Source of the DNA: a virus
Reading direction: 5' to 3' (one strand)
Length of the DNA: 64,000 bases
Virus record (IMG/VR): IMGVR_UViG_3300046028_006919
Location: 1 to 64,000 of that record
Below the pieces are notes generated by a model. The model was not told the DNA's origin and did no database searches. It saw only the letters and a list, made by a program, of their open reading frames with translations. Shown here one piece after another: positions 28,821 through 35,671 of this stretch (positions are counted from its first letter, which is position 1; every line of letters starts with the position of its first letter). A program made the translations under genes and the position numbers.

Positions 28821-29004
28821 AATAATTATTATAATTTCCATCAATAGAACCTCTACCAAATCTCAAATGATGTCCAAATCGTTCACCGTTGATATATGGT
28901 CCAGAGAACCATAGCTCACCATTTGGTGAATATACTTCCCAATACCCATGACGACGATTTAGTTTGTTCTTGGGTCTCTTGCATTTTGGTTGTTTATATT
29001 GCAT
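28810..29004 (-). CDS. MORN-like unit 2, 64 aa
   Basis: MQYKQPKCKRPKNKLNRRHG then YWEVYSPNGELWFSG and YINGERFGHHLRF. Ends NNYYAR. Its MQYK start dictates that unit 1 ends YYAI. Confidence 0.85.
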   Translation of the reverse strand: MQYKQPKCKRPKNKLNRRHGYWEVYSPNGELWFSGPYINGERFGHHLRFGRGSIDGNYNNYYAR

Positions 29005-29167
29005 AATAATGTTTACCTTTTGATTTTAAACCTAAATAATAACATTCATAGTACCCATGTCGAACAGAACCAACAAAAAAAGCTTTGTACCATAGTTGAC
29101 CACCATTGTAGTATAGTTCTCTATAGAAGCTTTTATCTGTTAATATTATTGTTTTATTTTTTTCCAT
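28994..29167 (-). CDS. MORN-like unit 1, 57 aa, first of block I
   Basis: MEKNKTIILTDKSFYRELYY; divergent N-terminus, then GGQLWYKAFFVGSVRHGYYE, ending HYYAI. Starts just after a terminator, as unit 6 does. Confidence 0.8.
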   Translation of the reverse strand: MEKNKTIILTDKSFYRELYYNGGQLWYKAFFVGSVRHGYYECYYLGLKSKGKHYYAI

Positions 29168-29173
29168 AGTTTT

Positions 29174-29216
29174 AAAAAGAAAACCACACACCAATTACTA
29201 GCGTGTGGTTTTCAAA
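29174..29216 (-). terminator. Terminator of the 29233-30006 gene, abutting array block I
   Basis: GAAAACCACACGC pairs with GTGTGTGGTTTTC (one wobble), followed by TTTTT. Confidence 0.9.
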
Positions 29217-29232
29217 GGGAATAAAAAATTTA

Positions 29233-30006
29233 TTATGATTGTGCTACTAACAGACCAAAGTATTGTTCTTTGGTTAGTGATACCATTTCACCTTCTGGTT
29301 TCACATCTTCATCCATTTCAGTAAGCAAGATATCACCTTGGCGTTTCAATGCTTTGATATGTGGAATGATGTTTTTGTGAACGACAAACGTTGATGCGAT
29401 TGCGGTAAGTGGGTCGTCTTTGTATTGGTCGTCAATCCATAACCAATGTTCTTTGTTGGTTGATGTGCACCAGCATTTTACTGCGTATAGTGATTCATCA
29501 AGACCTAACTTCTTGCCCTCGATTTCGTGAGTTTCGTAGATGTTGTCATATTCTTCAACGCCAGTGAAATTACCCTCAGCATCATATTGTCTATGATTAA
29601 CTTTGACACCATCAGTTTTGATTCTTTTGGCACCCAACTCATTAATCATTTGAGGGATATCGATTGACGAGAATACAAGAGCTTGAAACTCTCTACCATC
29701 TAACTCAAAAGATTCTTTGAAAGTAAACGGTTCCACTGTATCATACATTTCAGCAAGGCTGTCGAAGAATTTTACGGTTTTATCGTAATCCTCTTCTGAT
29801 ACTTCTTTAAGACCAGCGATTTTATGTTCTGGGTATCCGTTAAGAAAAATGTTTTTCTTTACATTGATGAAACGATTCATAAATCTTTCATAGTTTGTAT
29901 GAACACCTTTAAGGTATTTTACCAATTCAGTTGGGGTACAACCTACCATTTGTTCTGTGTCAGTTTCGAAGTAGACACCATTGAATGCTGTGAAAATAAT
30001 TTTCAT
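29233..30006 (-). CDS. Hypothetical protein, 257 aa, paralogue of the 9435-10130 product
   Basis: Starts MKIIFTAFNGVYFETDTEQM. The C-terminal half contains LYAVKCWCTSTNKEHWLWID and ALKRQGDILLTEMDE, matching the 9.4-kb paralogue, and ends YFGLLVAQS. The N-terminal half differs. Strong promoter and terminator suggest substantial expression. Function unknown. Confidence 0.8.
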   Translation of the reverse strand: MKIIFTAFNGVYFETDTEQMVGCTPTELVKYLKGVHTNYERFMNRFINVKKNIFLNGYPEHKIAGLKEVSEEDYDKTVKFFDSLAEMYDTVEPFTFKESFELDGREFQALVFSSIDIPQMINELGAKRIKTDGVKVNHRQYDAEGNFTGVEEYDNIYETHEIEGKKLGLDESLYAVKCWCTSTNKEHWLWIDDQYKDDPLTAIASTFVVHKNIIPHIKALKRQGDILLTEMDEDVKPEGEMVSLTKEQYFGLLVAQS

Positions 30007-30029
30007 ATGTTATTGTTATTTAATTACTG

Positions 30030-30064
30030 TGCAAATATACTATATTGTTTTTATATGTGCAAAC
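30030..30064 (-). promoter_or_regulatory. Promoter of the 29233-30006 gene
   Basis: -33 GTTTGCACAT, -7 TATATTTGC. Confidence 0.8.
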
Positions 30065-30068
30065 TTTT

Positions 30069-30464
30069 TTAACTATTTTTTATCAACTCAGCAATAAGTT
30101 TGCTTTTTTCCAAGATTGATAAGTCTTTTTTCTCTAACAATTTAATGGTTGTGTAAACCTTATATTGTTCTTCATCAAATTCAAAATTACCAGTTTCACT
30201 TAACCAATCAATTTTGGTTTGAATCAAATCAATTTTAGATTTCAACGAACTTTTTTCAACATCTAATTCTTCCAAAGTTATTGTTTTATCAATTTCATAA
30301 TCATAAACCCAACCAGAATCTCTACCGCAAATACTTTTGATATAATTTTTATTGCATTCAAAAGTTGAGGTGATGATAAACTCTTCGTTTTTGCCCATGT
30401 GAATGTTATTTGATGTTTGTTTACCCACTGGGGTACATTTTTTTAATTTAATTGTTTTTTCCAT
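30069..30464 (-). CDS. Hypothetical protein, 131 aa
   Basis: Start MEKTIKLKKCTPVGKQTSNN chosen after AACGTAAAAATAAAA; an alternative start 20 codons upstream overlaps the previous stop as TAATG. An N-terminal beta part with a Cys pair, then coiled-coil helices (LEELDVEKSSLKSKIDLIQT). Not recognised. Confidence 0.7.
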   Translation of the reverse strand: MEKTIKLKKCTPVGKQTSNNIHMGKNEEFIITSTFECNKNYIKSICGRDSGWVYDYEIDKTITLEELDVEKSSLKSKIDLIQTKIDWLSETGNFEFDEEQYKVYTTIKLLEKKDLSILEKSKLIAELIKNS

Positions 30465-30523
30465 TTTTATTTTTACGTTAAAAAATTTAATAATATTGCG
30501 TTTTATTTTATTGTATGATTTCA

Positions 30524-30808
30524 TTACTCTATTGTTATTTTTGTTTTGTCATGGTATTGGTGAGCATCGTAGCCATCGATTCCATTTTTTTGGAAATCAG
30601 CATCGTTTAACCAATATACTTTACCATCATCTTTTGCACATTTAATGATGTGTCTGGAACCTGTGTTCCATATGGTATAATTGCCTTTGGGTAGTCTTTC
30701 AACGGTACCCATGTCGTTTTTATCTCTAGGAGCGTTGCAGTTAACTAGTGTTATCATCATTCCCAACGAGAATAGGAACACTATTGCAAATGTTTTAATT
30801 TCTTTCAT
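30524..30808 (-). CDS. Probable lipoprotein, 94 aa
   Basis: MKEIKTFAIVFLFSLGMMIT then LVNC gives a signal peptide with a lipobox at residues 21-24. The mature part is small and beta-rich (GNYTIWNTGSRHIIKCAKDD). Start and stop overlap neighbours by one base, typical of this operon. Confidence 0.7.
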   Translation of the reverse strand: MKEIKTFAIVFLFSLGMMITLVNCNAPRDKNDMGTVERLPKGNYTIWNTGSRHIIKCAKDDGKVYWLNDADFQKNGIDGYDAHQYHDKTKITIE

Positions 30809-31023
30809 TATAATCGATTGTTTATAGTTAACACTTCAACCAACTCTGGTCTTGTTTTAGTTCTACATTGTGAGCATGTGCATTTTTCCCCTTCTCGGAA
30901 TCTACCACAACCAACATTGAATGTATAACCTTCTTTGATAGTTTCATCAAACCACCCAAAATCAATCCAGCGTTGTAAAGTTTTAGGGTTGCTTATTCTT
31001 GTTGTTCCTGAATAGTTTTCCAT
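30808..31023 (-). CDS. Hypothetical zinc-site protein, 71 aa
   Basis: MENYSGTTRISNPKTLQRWI; GCGRFREGEKCTCSQCRTK supplies four cysteines in a compact Zn-ribbon arrangement. Overlaps the preceding stop by 1 nt. Confidence 0.7.
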   Translation of the reverse strand: MENYSGTTRISNPKTLQRWIDFGWFDETIKEGYTFNVGCGRFREGEKCTCSQCRTKTRPELVEVLTINNRL

Positions 31024-31313
31024 TATTGTTTTCTTATCATATTAATGATTTCTTGATTGCTTAAATAGTCTACTGAGCGAACATCGTCACCAATTAGTGC
31101 GTGGCTTCTACCCATGTTGTATGCTCTGTTTTTGATTGGTGAACCAAAATCATAGTCTAAGTTGTTATCCAATTCATCCATGAATCCATGCATGTAAAAA
31201 CCCAACAGTTCTTCATCTGAAACTGAGTTCGCTTGCTCAATTGATTCAAGCAAGCGTTCTTTGTTTTTGTCAGACGACATCAAGTGTTCAGTATCATCTA
31301 ATTCTTCAGCCAT
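31023..31313 (-). CDS. Hypothetical acidic protein, 96 aa
   Basis: MAEELDDTEHLMSSDKNKER; the carboxyl half AYNMGRSHALIGDDVRSVDY resembles a motif (A-Y-x-x-G-x-x-H-A-x-x-G-D) found in small Bacteroidota phage proteins. Function unknown. Confidence 0.75.
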   Translation of the reverse strand: MAEELDDTEHLMSSDKNKERLLESIEQANSVSDEELLGFYMHGFMDELDNNLDYDFGSPIKNRAYNMGRSHALIGDDVRSVDYLSNQEIINMIRKQ

Positions 31314-31316
31314 GGC

Positions 31317-31619
31317 TTAATTGTTTTTAAGGTAATGGTCGATGATTCTTTTAGACAATTTAATACAGTAGTTTACGTCTTCTTCTTCAATTGACCCAGT
31401 GGTTTCTTTTACCTTGCTCAAATGGTATTGAGTTGCTTGGTGGTTGAAGTCCATTAGTTGAACTAGATTGTCTTTTTGTTCTGACAGTTTCTCATTCTTT
31501 GAAACAAGGTTGTTGATATCTCTAGTGAGTCTATCTCTAAGGTCTTGTTCTGTTGGTTTTGGTTTATGTTTACCATTACCTCTTCTATCACTTTTTCTTT
31601 GGTTAGGATTCTCGCCCAT
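31317..31619 (-). CDS. Charged coiled-coil protein, 100 aa
   Basis: A basic, disordered N-terminus (NQRKSDRRGNGKHKPKP) is followed by helix with heptads (LTRDINNLVSKNEKLSEQKD). First gene of the 31619-30069 operon. Confidence 0.7.
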   Translation of the reverse strand: MGENPNQRKSDRRGNGKHKPKPTEQDLRDRLTRDINNLVSKNEKLSEQKDNLVQLMDFNHQATQYHLSKVKETTGSIEEEDVNYCIKLSKRIIDHYLKNN

Positions 31620-31640
31620 AATTATTATTTTTAAAGTTAT

Positions 31641-31673
31641 ACAAATATACTAATAAAAAATCAATCTTGCAAT
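31641..31673 (-). promoter_or_regulatory. Promoter of the 31619-30069 operon
   Basis: -33 AATTGCAAGA, -7 TAGTATATTTG. Confidence 0.75.
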
Positions 31674-31676
31674 TTT

Positions 31677-31886
31677 TTATATTTTTTTATTGTCAATATA
31701 TTCACCAAACAGCATCATAATGTAACCAACAAATGGTGTTGGCAACGCCCACAAGAAGTTTAACCATGAGGTCCAAGTTGTTCCTTGTGTTATTAATGTA
31801 TATAATTGAAGAAACATACACGTTGCAAATGTAATACAAACTATCGTTAGTAGTACTAGAAACGCTCTAATCATTTTATTTTCCAT
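31677..31886 (-). CDS. Two-helix membrane protein, 69 aa
   Basis: Two membrane segments (AFLVLLTIVCITFATCMFL and LNFLWALPTPFVGYIMML). Its start overlaps the previous gene by 11 nt (ATGGAAAATAA), the same geometry as in the MORN-like array. Function unknown. Confidence 0.75.
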   Translation of the reverse strand: MENKMIRAFLVLLTIVCITFATCMFLQLYTLITQGTTWTSWLNFLWALPTPFVGYIMMLFGEYIDNKKI

Positions 31887-32109
31887 GCTTTATGTATTTA
31901 CGTTTTAATTTAGTTTGTTGTTTGTTTAACACTATGATGTAACGTTGTCCGATACTGGTTTTATACACTTGGTATCTTACATCATTTTCATAATACCATT
32001 CGTTGGTATAAGAATGTTCATGTATTCTTTTTTCAACATCACAGGACAAAGATAACCAGAATAAACATAAGAATAAAAATATTTTTGTTAACAAATTGTT
32101 AATTCTCAT
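31876..32109 (-). CDS. Lipoprotein, 77 aa
   Basis: Start MRINNLLTKIFLFLCLFWLS then LSC lipobox at residues 20-23. The mature part is basic and Tyr-rich, ending KRKYIKHGK. The longer upstream frame runs inside the neighbour. Confidence 0.75.
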   Translation of the reverse strand: MRINNLLTKIFLFLCLFWLSLSCDVEKRIHEHSYTNEWYYENDVRYQVYKTSIGQRYIIVLNKQQTKLKRKYIKHGK

Positions 32110-32110
32110 A

Positions 32111-32539
32111 TTAATAAAAATCAATTTTGTTTGCGAACATTTGAACCACAACGTTTTCTGGAATCTCATATTCTTCGATTTCGTTTGCTATGTCGTTTAT
32201 GTGACCAGCGATTCTGGTCAACGCTTTGTTGATAGGAACTGAATACTCTATGATACCTCTAAGACCATCAACGACAGTATCAAGGTCTAGGTCTTTAAAC
32301 TCTTTGGTTTCATTATCGTAATTGTCGTAGACTTCGTAGTGGATAACAGACTCAGGTTCATCTTTTGGAACCAAGTTGTATTGAATAGCAATTGGTCTAT
32401 TTGAGTTTTCAAGGTCAAATTCAATAAACATTGATACTATCAATATACCTAGATAAACTTCTATGGTACAATCACCATCAAAAGAAAATCTAAATTGTTC
32501 GTCGTTTAATTTATTGACTATGTCGTTAATCGTTGTCAT
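32111..32539 (-). CDS. Hypothetical protein, 142 aa
   Basis: MTTINDIVNKLNDEQFRFSF; alternating strands and acidic loops, C-terminal helix with INDIANEIEEYEIPENVV. Not recognised. Confidence 0.8.
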   Translation of the reverse strand: MTTINDIVNKLNDEQFRFSFDGDCTIEVYLGILIVSMFIEFDLENSNRPIAIQYNLVPKDEPESVIHYEVYDNYDNETKEFKDLDLDTVVDGLRGIIEYSVPINKALTRIAGHINDIANEIEEYEIPENVVVQMFANKIDFY

Positions 32540-32551
32540 TTTAGTTTGGTG

Positions 32552-33070
32552 TTATTTACCGTTAATACATTTAATATCCTTTACAACAAAATTAGTAAAC
32601 GCGTTAATGAAGAAAGACTCCTCAGCATCTTTAAGTTGGTAAGTAAAGCTAGTCCCATCAAGACCGTTTACATATTTGATTGAAGTTAGTGGATAATTTT
32701 TAAGAACATAAATGTCTGATACACTTGCATAGAAATTGGTAATTCCACCATATTCATCAATTATGTTGTATGCTTTTAACATAACTGTTTTTCTACCAGA
32801 AAAACGAATTATTAATTTATCAGTTTTGCTAGATTTTCCAATATTAAGTTTAATAACCGAAAAACCATTTGGTATTGGGTTGATTGTACTAGTTAGGTAT
32901 GTTGGTACCATAGCAAACCACTTAGTTTTAGTTTCATTGGAACAAATAAGCCCAGTTTTTGGTTGAAAAGTAGAACTATCCAAACAGTATTCAACAACAA
33001 ATTCTGATTGTTGTGAGTTGATATTTTGCGATACAAGTAATATCGTTAATAATGTGAATATTTTTTTCAT
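32552..33070 (-). CDS. Exported protein, 172 aa
   Basis: MKKIFTLLTILLVSQNINSQ is a signal peptide with the Bacteroidota-type S-Q cleavage site. The mature chain is beta-rich with two cysteines (VEYCLDSS, GLICSNE) and another near the end. Probably periplasmic or surface; function unknown. Confidence 0.75.
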   Translation of the reverse strand: MKKIFTLLTILLVSQNINSQQSEFVVEYCLDSSTFQPKTGLICSNETKTKWFAMVPTYLTSTINPIPNGFSVIKLNIGKSSKTDKLIIRFSGRKTVMLKAYNIIDEYGGITNFYASVSDIYVLKNYPLTSIKYVNGLDGTSFTYQLKDAEESFFINAFTNFVVKDIKCINGK

Positions 33071-33073
33071 AAT

Positions 33074-33460
33074 TTAAAGTTGAGGGAATTCTAATAAGAA
33101 TTCAACACTATTCATATCATTCAAGGTAATCAACTTTGTTACAGTTGATGTATCTTGTTTGATGACGATGTGTTGAAAACGTTCGTATACTTTGTAGTCG
33201 ATAGCCTCAAACTCATGAATAAACCATCCATGGTCTTGTAGTTTTTGAATATCGTCTTTCGTAAACCAACGCCATAGTTGTTCTAGACTTTCGGTTGCAG
33301 ATAACCAACCCACAATTTCTGGGTCGAAATCCATAAGTAATTCATTGTTGGCACAGAAATTTAAATCCTCATGGATAAGCCCTGTGAAGTTACCTTTGTA
33401 ATCGTACCAAAGGCCTTGTAATGTGTGTTTATGACACACTCTGTAGAATTTCTTTTTCAT
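33074..33460 (-). CDS. Conserved phage protein (KKKFYRVCHKxTLQGLWYD family), 128 aa
   Basis: Start MKKKFYRVCHKHTLQGLWYD. The following GNFTGLIHEDLNFCANNELL and IVGWLSATESLEQLWRWFTK and GWFIHEFEA blocks are those of a family I know from several large phages. No function established. Upstream codons belong to the neighbour's region. Confidence 0.75.
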   Translation of the reverse strand: MKKKFYRVCHKHTLQGLWYDYKGNFTGLIHEDLNFCANNELLMDFDPEIVGWLSATESLEQLWRWFTKDDIQKLQDHGWFIHEFEAIDYKVYERFQHIVIKQDTSTVTKLITLNDMNSVEFLLEFPQL

Positions 33461-33462
33461 AG

Positions 33463-33636
33463 TTAGTCGATTTCGACATATTGTAACTGATAAGAACATC
33501 CAAAGATGACATCTTGAATCAATACAAGTCTAAGTTCTAATTTTTTCATACCGTTTTTTGTTAATCTATAATATGCTGACGCTTCGTAAGTCATTGACTC
33601 ACCGCCCAACATAGATAAAAGTTTATTGTTGCTCAT
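33463..33636 (-). CDS. Hypothetical protein, 57 aa
   Basis: Start MSNNKLLSMLGGESMTYEAS, preceded by AAATAAAGTAACA; an upstream in-frame ATG is possible. Ends QLQYVEID just before the next gene. Not recognised. Confidence 0.6.
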   Translation of the reverse strand: MSNNKLLSMLGGESMTYEASAYYRLTKNGMKKLELRLVLIQDVIFGCSYQLQYVEID

Positions 33637-33643
33637 TGTTACT

Positions 33644-33943
33644 TTATTTAATAATGTAATCGTTGCCATACCATGAACTGGTTCTAACCCACATCACTTG
33701 TGGTTTATTCAAACTATCTTTCACATTTAGCTTCCAAATATATTCACTTTTGTGAACATAATTGAAAGGACTACCAATATTGGTCAATTGCCAATCTTCA
33801 TCAACTATAGTATAGTTATGGTCAGTAGTCCACTGATGAATTTCTTTTTGTTGGTTATTGAAATGGTTTACGTTAATTAACCACGCAATACATATAGCGA
33901 TAGGTATTAACACAAACACCAAATAAATTTTTATATTTTTCAT
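33644..33943 (-). CDS. Membrane-anchored protein, 99 aa
   Basis: N-terminal membrane segment (IYLVFVLIPIAICIAWLI) then a soluble ~70-residue domain rich in Trp (IHQWTTDHNY, YIWKLNV, VMWVRTSSWYG). Likely anchored in the inner membrane and facing the periplasm. Confidence 0.75.
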   Translation of the reverse strand: MKNIKIYLVFVLIPIAICIAWLINVNHFNNQQKEIHQWTTDHNYTIVDEDWQLTNIGSPFNYVHKSEYIWKLNVKDSLNKPQVMWVRTSSWYGNDYIIK

Positions 33944-33944
33944 T

Positions 33945-34166
33945 TTATTCGTCTTCTGGGTCCAATTCAGAACCTTCTTCGTAGGTTATTGGTGCATATT
34001 TTTGTTGAAACTCACGTTCATAGTCGTGTAGTGCTTTAAGTGCGGCACCACTATTCTGCCAATCTTCTGGAAAAGGTTTAGCTTTAGAACCAAAGCTTAC
34101 GATTTGTTGAGCAATTACTTTACCTGATTTGCTTCTTATAGTAAATTTGAAATCCTTTTTTGACAT
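33945..34166 (-). CDS. Hypothetical protein, 73 aa
   Basis: MSKKDFKFTIRSKSGKVIAQ; basic N-terminus, acidic C-terminus (EEGSELDPEDE). First gene of the 34166-32111 block. Not recognised. Confidence 0.75.
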   Translation of the reverse strand: MSKKDFKFTIRSKSGKVIAQQIVSFGSKAKPFPEDWQNSGAALKALHDYEREFQQKYAPITYEEGSELDPEDE

Positions 34167-34183
34167 TTTAAATTGTTTTACAG

Positions 34184-34217
34184 TACAAAGATACTAATTA
34201 ATTTTGGATTACCAAAT
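34184..34217 (-). promoter_or_regulatory. Promoter of the 34166 operon
   Basis: -33 TTTGGTAATC, -7 TTAGTATCTTTG. Confidence 0.8.
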
Positions 34218-34366
34218 TATTTATCATCTTTTTCGTGTTCAACACCAAATATTTCCACTAATAGTTCAAAAAGACCAACAATAATAGCCATAGCTATTGC
34301 AAATAACAAAATTATAGCTTCTGGTGATATGATTAGTATTATTAGTAATATCAATAACCAAATCAT
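34217..34366 (-). CDS. Small membrane protein, 49 aa
   Basis: MIWLLILLIILIISPEAIIL and LFAIAMAIIVGLFELLVEIF form two close membrane segments, with a charged tail EHEKDDK. Its start overlaps the 16-residue mini-gene stop as ATGA. Confidence 0.65.
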   Translation of the reverse strand: MIWLLILLIILIISPEAIILLFAIAMAIIVGLFELLVEIFGVEHEKDDK

Positions 34367-34413
34367 AGTGTATCGTTTTTAAAGTATAACCAGTAAGGTT
34401 TATTTTCACTCAT
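34363..34413 (-). CDS. 16-residue mini-gene
   Basis: MSENKPYWLYFKNDTL then TGA, which overlaps the next start (CTATGATT). It stands 4 nt after the 34418 gene's stop. It could be a coupling leader for the membrane protein or a micropeptide. Confidence 0.4.
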   Translation of the reverse strand: MSENKPYWLYFKNDTL

Positions 34414-34417
34414 AATA

Positions 34418-34963
34418 TTACAATTTACCTTCTTGTCCTGATAAGAAATCCCCATCAACTTCTTTCCAATTATCTCTAATCCATCTAGCCACGTGAATAA
34501 AACCTGATTTGGCTTTGGTGAACTGTTCAGCAGTAAGACTGCCCTTCTCTGACACAATTCCAAAAGCAAATCTCAACCCATTGCTTAGCATCGCTTCATC
34601 ACTAAAGTTAAGCGTTTTTAACACTGGTGTGTTGTCTGGGTCTGGAACACTACCAACCTCTTGTAACGCTGACATGGCGTGGTCGTTTAATTTTTTAAAC
34701 AACTCTTGACCCTTTAATTTTTCAGCGACCTCTTTTAATTTGTCGCTTTGTACCACGATAGCCATTGGTTCAAATTCACCACCATTTTTCAAATTAGGAC
34801 AATCCTTGATTGTGAACCAACCCGTTTGGTTTTCTTTAGCGTATCTTGTATTGTTTGGATGCAACATCACTTGTTCAAAGTGTTGTTCATCACCATCTTC
34901 TACTTTATAACGTACTTCCCAAGTTCCCTTGTTGGAAATATATTGTCCATTTACTTTGCTCAT
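34418..34963 (-). CDS. Hypothetical protein, 181 aa
   Basis: MSKVNGQYISNKGTWEVRYK; a beta-rich N-terminal half with DEQHFEQVMLHPNNT and a helical C-terminal half ending in ARWIRDNWKEVDGDFL. Not recognised. Confidence 0.8.
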   Translation of the reverse strand: MSKVNGQYISNKGTWEVRYKVEDGDEQHFEQVMLHPNNTRYAKENQTGWFTIKDCPNLKNGGEFEPMAIVVQSDKLKEVAEKLKGQELFKKLNDHAMSALQEVGSVPDPDNTPVLKTLNFSDEAMLSNGLRFAFGIVSEKGSLTAEQFTKAKSGFIHVARWIRDNWKEVDGDFLSGQEGKL

Positions 34964-34971
34964 ATTATTAT

Positions 34972-35442
34972 TTATTTAAACCATTCAGGTGTTTCTCGGT
35001 TTTTCCAAACCGCTATTTTTCTTTTCTCTGTTCTATAATATTCTCTATAGCTATCCACAGCATCACCAACCTTGCATTCATCTGGCATAGCCAAAACAAA
35101 TGGTGTTAAATCATCCATGTATTGTAATTTAGGTTTGTGTGTTAGACACCATTCAATTACATCTTGTGACTTATGTCTTTTCTCGTAACGATACGTGTAT
35201 TCTTTACATAATTCAAGACCTAAATCACAAAGCCAAATATAGTTTTCAATACATTCTCTGGCCCATATAGCGCTTGGGTGATTTTTATGTGATAGTTTAT
35301 AAGGAATCTCATAACCAGATTCTACTACGTGGTGAACACCACATAGCAATTGTGCATATTCAACTATCATCTTGGTACAATGGCGATTTACATGGTATTT
35401 TGCACATTTTTTAACATCTAAATCTAAAACGAATATGTTCAT
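34972..35442 (-). CDS. Conserved phage protein related to pyrimidine-dimer-glycosylase-like family, 156 aa
   Basis: MNIFVLDLDVKKCAKYHVNR, CTKMIVEYAQLLCG, HKNHPSAIWARECIENYIWL and ETPEWFK are signatures of a protein widespread in large phages. Databases sometimes link it with the T4 endonuclease V/pyrimidine-dimer glycosylase group, but the catalytic assignment is not proven. It could be a DNA-repair enzyme. Intact. Confidence 0.75.
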   Translation of the reverse strand: MNIFVLDLDVKKCAKYHVNRHCTKMIVEYAQLLCGVHHVVESGYEIPYKLSHKNHPSAIWARECIENYIWLCDLGLELCKEYTYRYEKRHKSQDVIEWCLTHKPKLQYMDDLTPFVLAMPDECKVGDAVDSYREYYRTEKRKIAVWKNRETPEWFK

Positions 35443-35459
35443 AATTTTAATTTTTATTA

Positions 35460-35492
35460 TACAAAGATACTATTTTATTTTAAATTACAAAA
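35460..35492 (-). promoter_or_regulatory. Promoter of the 35442-34217 operon
   Basis: -33 TTTTGTAATT, -7 TAGTATCTTTG. Confidence 0.75.
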
Positions 35493-35566
35493 TTAATATC
35501 TATATTTTTTAAAAATATTTTCAGAATTTTTTGTTAATTTCACAATACCAGATAAAATTAATTCAA

Positions 35567-35638
35567 TTATTTTTTGTTTTGTAACATAGCATACAACACA
35601 ATAGCTATTCTGTTTCTAAATTCAACTTTTGTTTTCAT
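35567..35638 (-). CDS. Possible 23-residue peptide
   Basis: MKTKVEFRNRIAIVLYAMLQ NKK. Amphipathic, basic, with an AAAATAAGCAAA leader. The rest of 35493-35671 shows no other frame or signal. Weak call. Confidence 0.35.
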   Translation of the reverse strand: MKTKVEFRNRIAIVLYAMLQNKK

Positions 35639-35671
35639 TTTGCTTATTTTAGTTATTAATTTAAAATACCG

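Larger units (their letters stand above)
25239..29167 (-). repeat. Tandem array of 20 overlapping MORN_2-like mini-genes
   Basis: Twenty genes of 54-82 codons share the pattern M-x-[DN]-[KN] ... G-x-[RK]-H-G-x-W-x-x-Y ... Y-[IV]-N-G-x-x-x-G ... Y-[YH]-A-[RK]. Adjacent genes overlap by 11 nt (TATGCAAGATAA context; 14 nt once), out of frame. The array is split into three blocks (units 1-5, 6-13, 14-20) by an unrelated gene with promoter and terminator at 27.9-28.2 kb and by a promoter at 26.5 kb. Confidence 0.9.

Noticed and set aside
25239-29167. CRISPR array
   Set aside because: The repeats are spaced by whole coding units of varied length and translate as related proteins; no short constant repeats with unique spacers.
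35443-35671. Additional genes in the 230-nt gap
   Set aside because: Only the weak 23-codon frame at 35567-35638 is present; the rest is A/T-rich with a promoter at its start.
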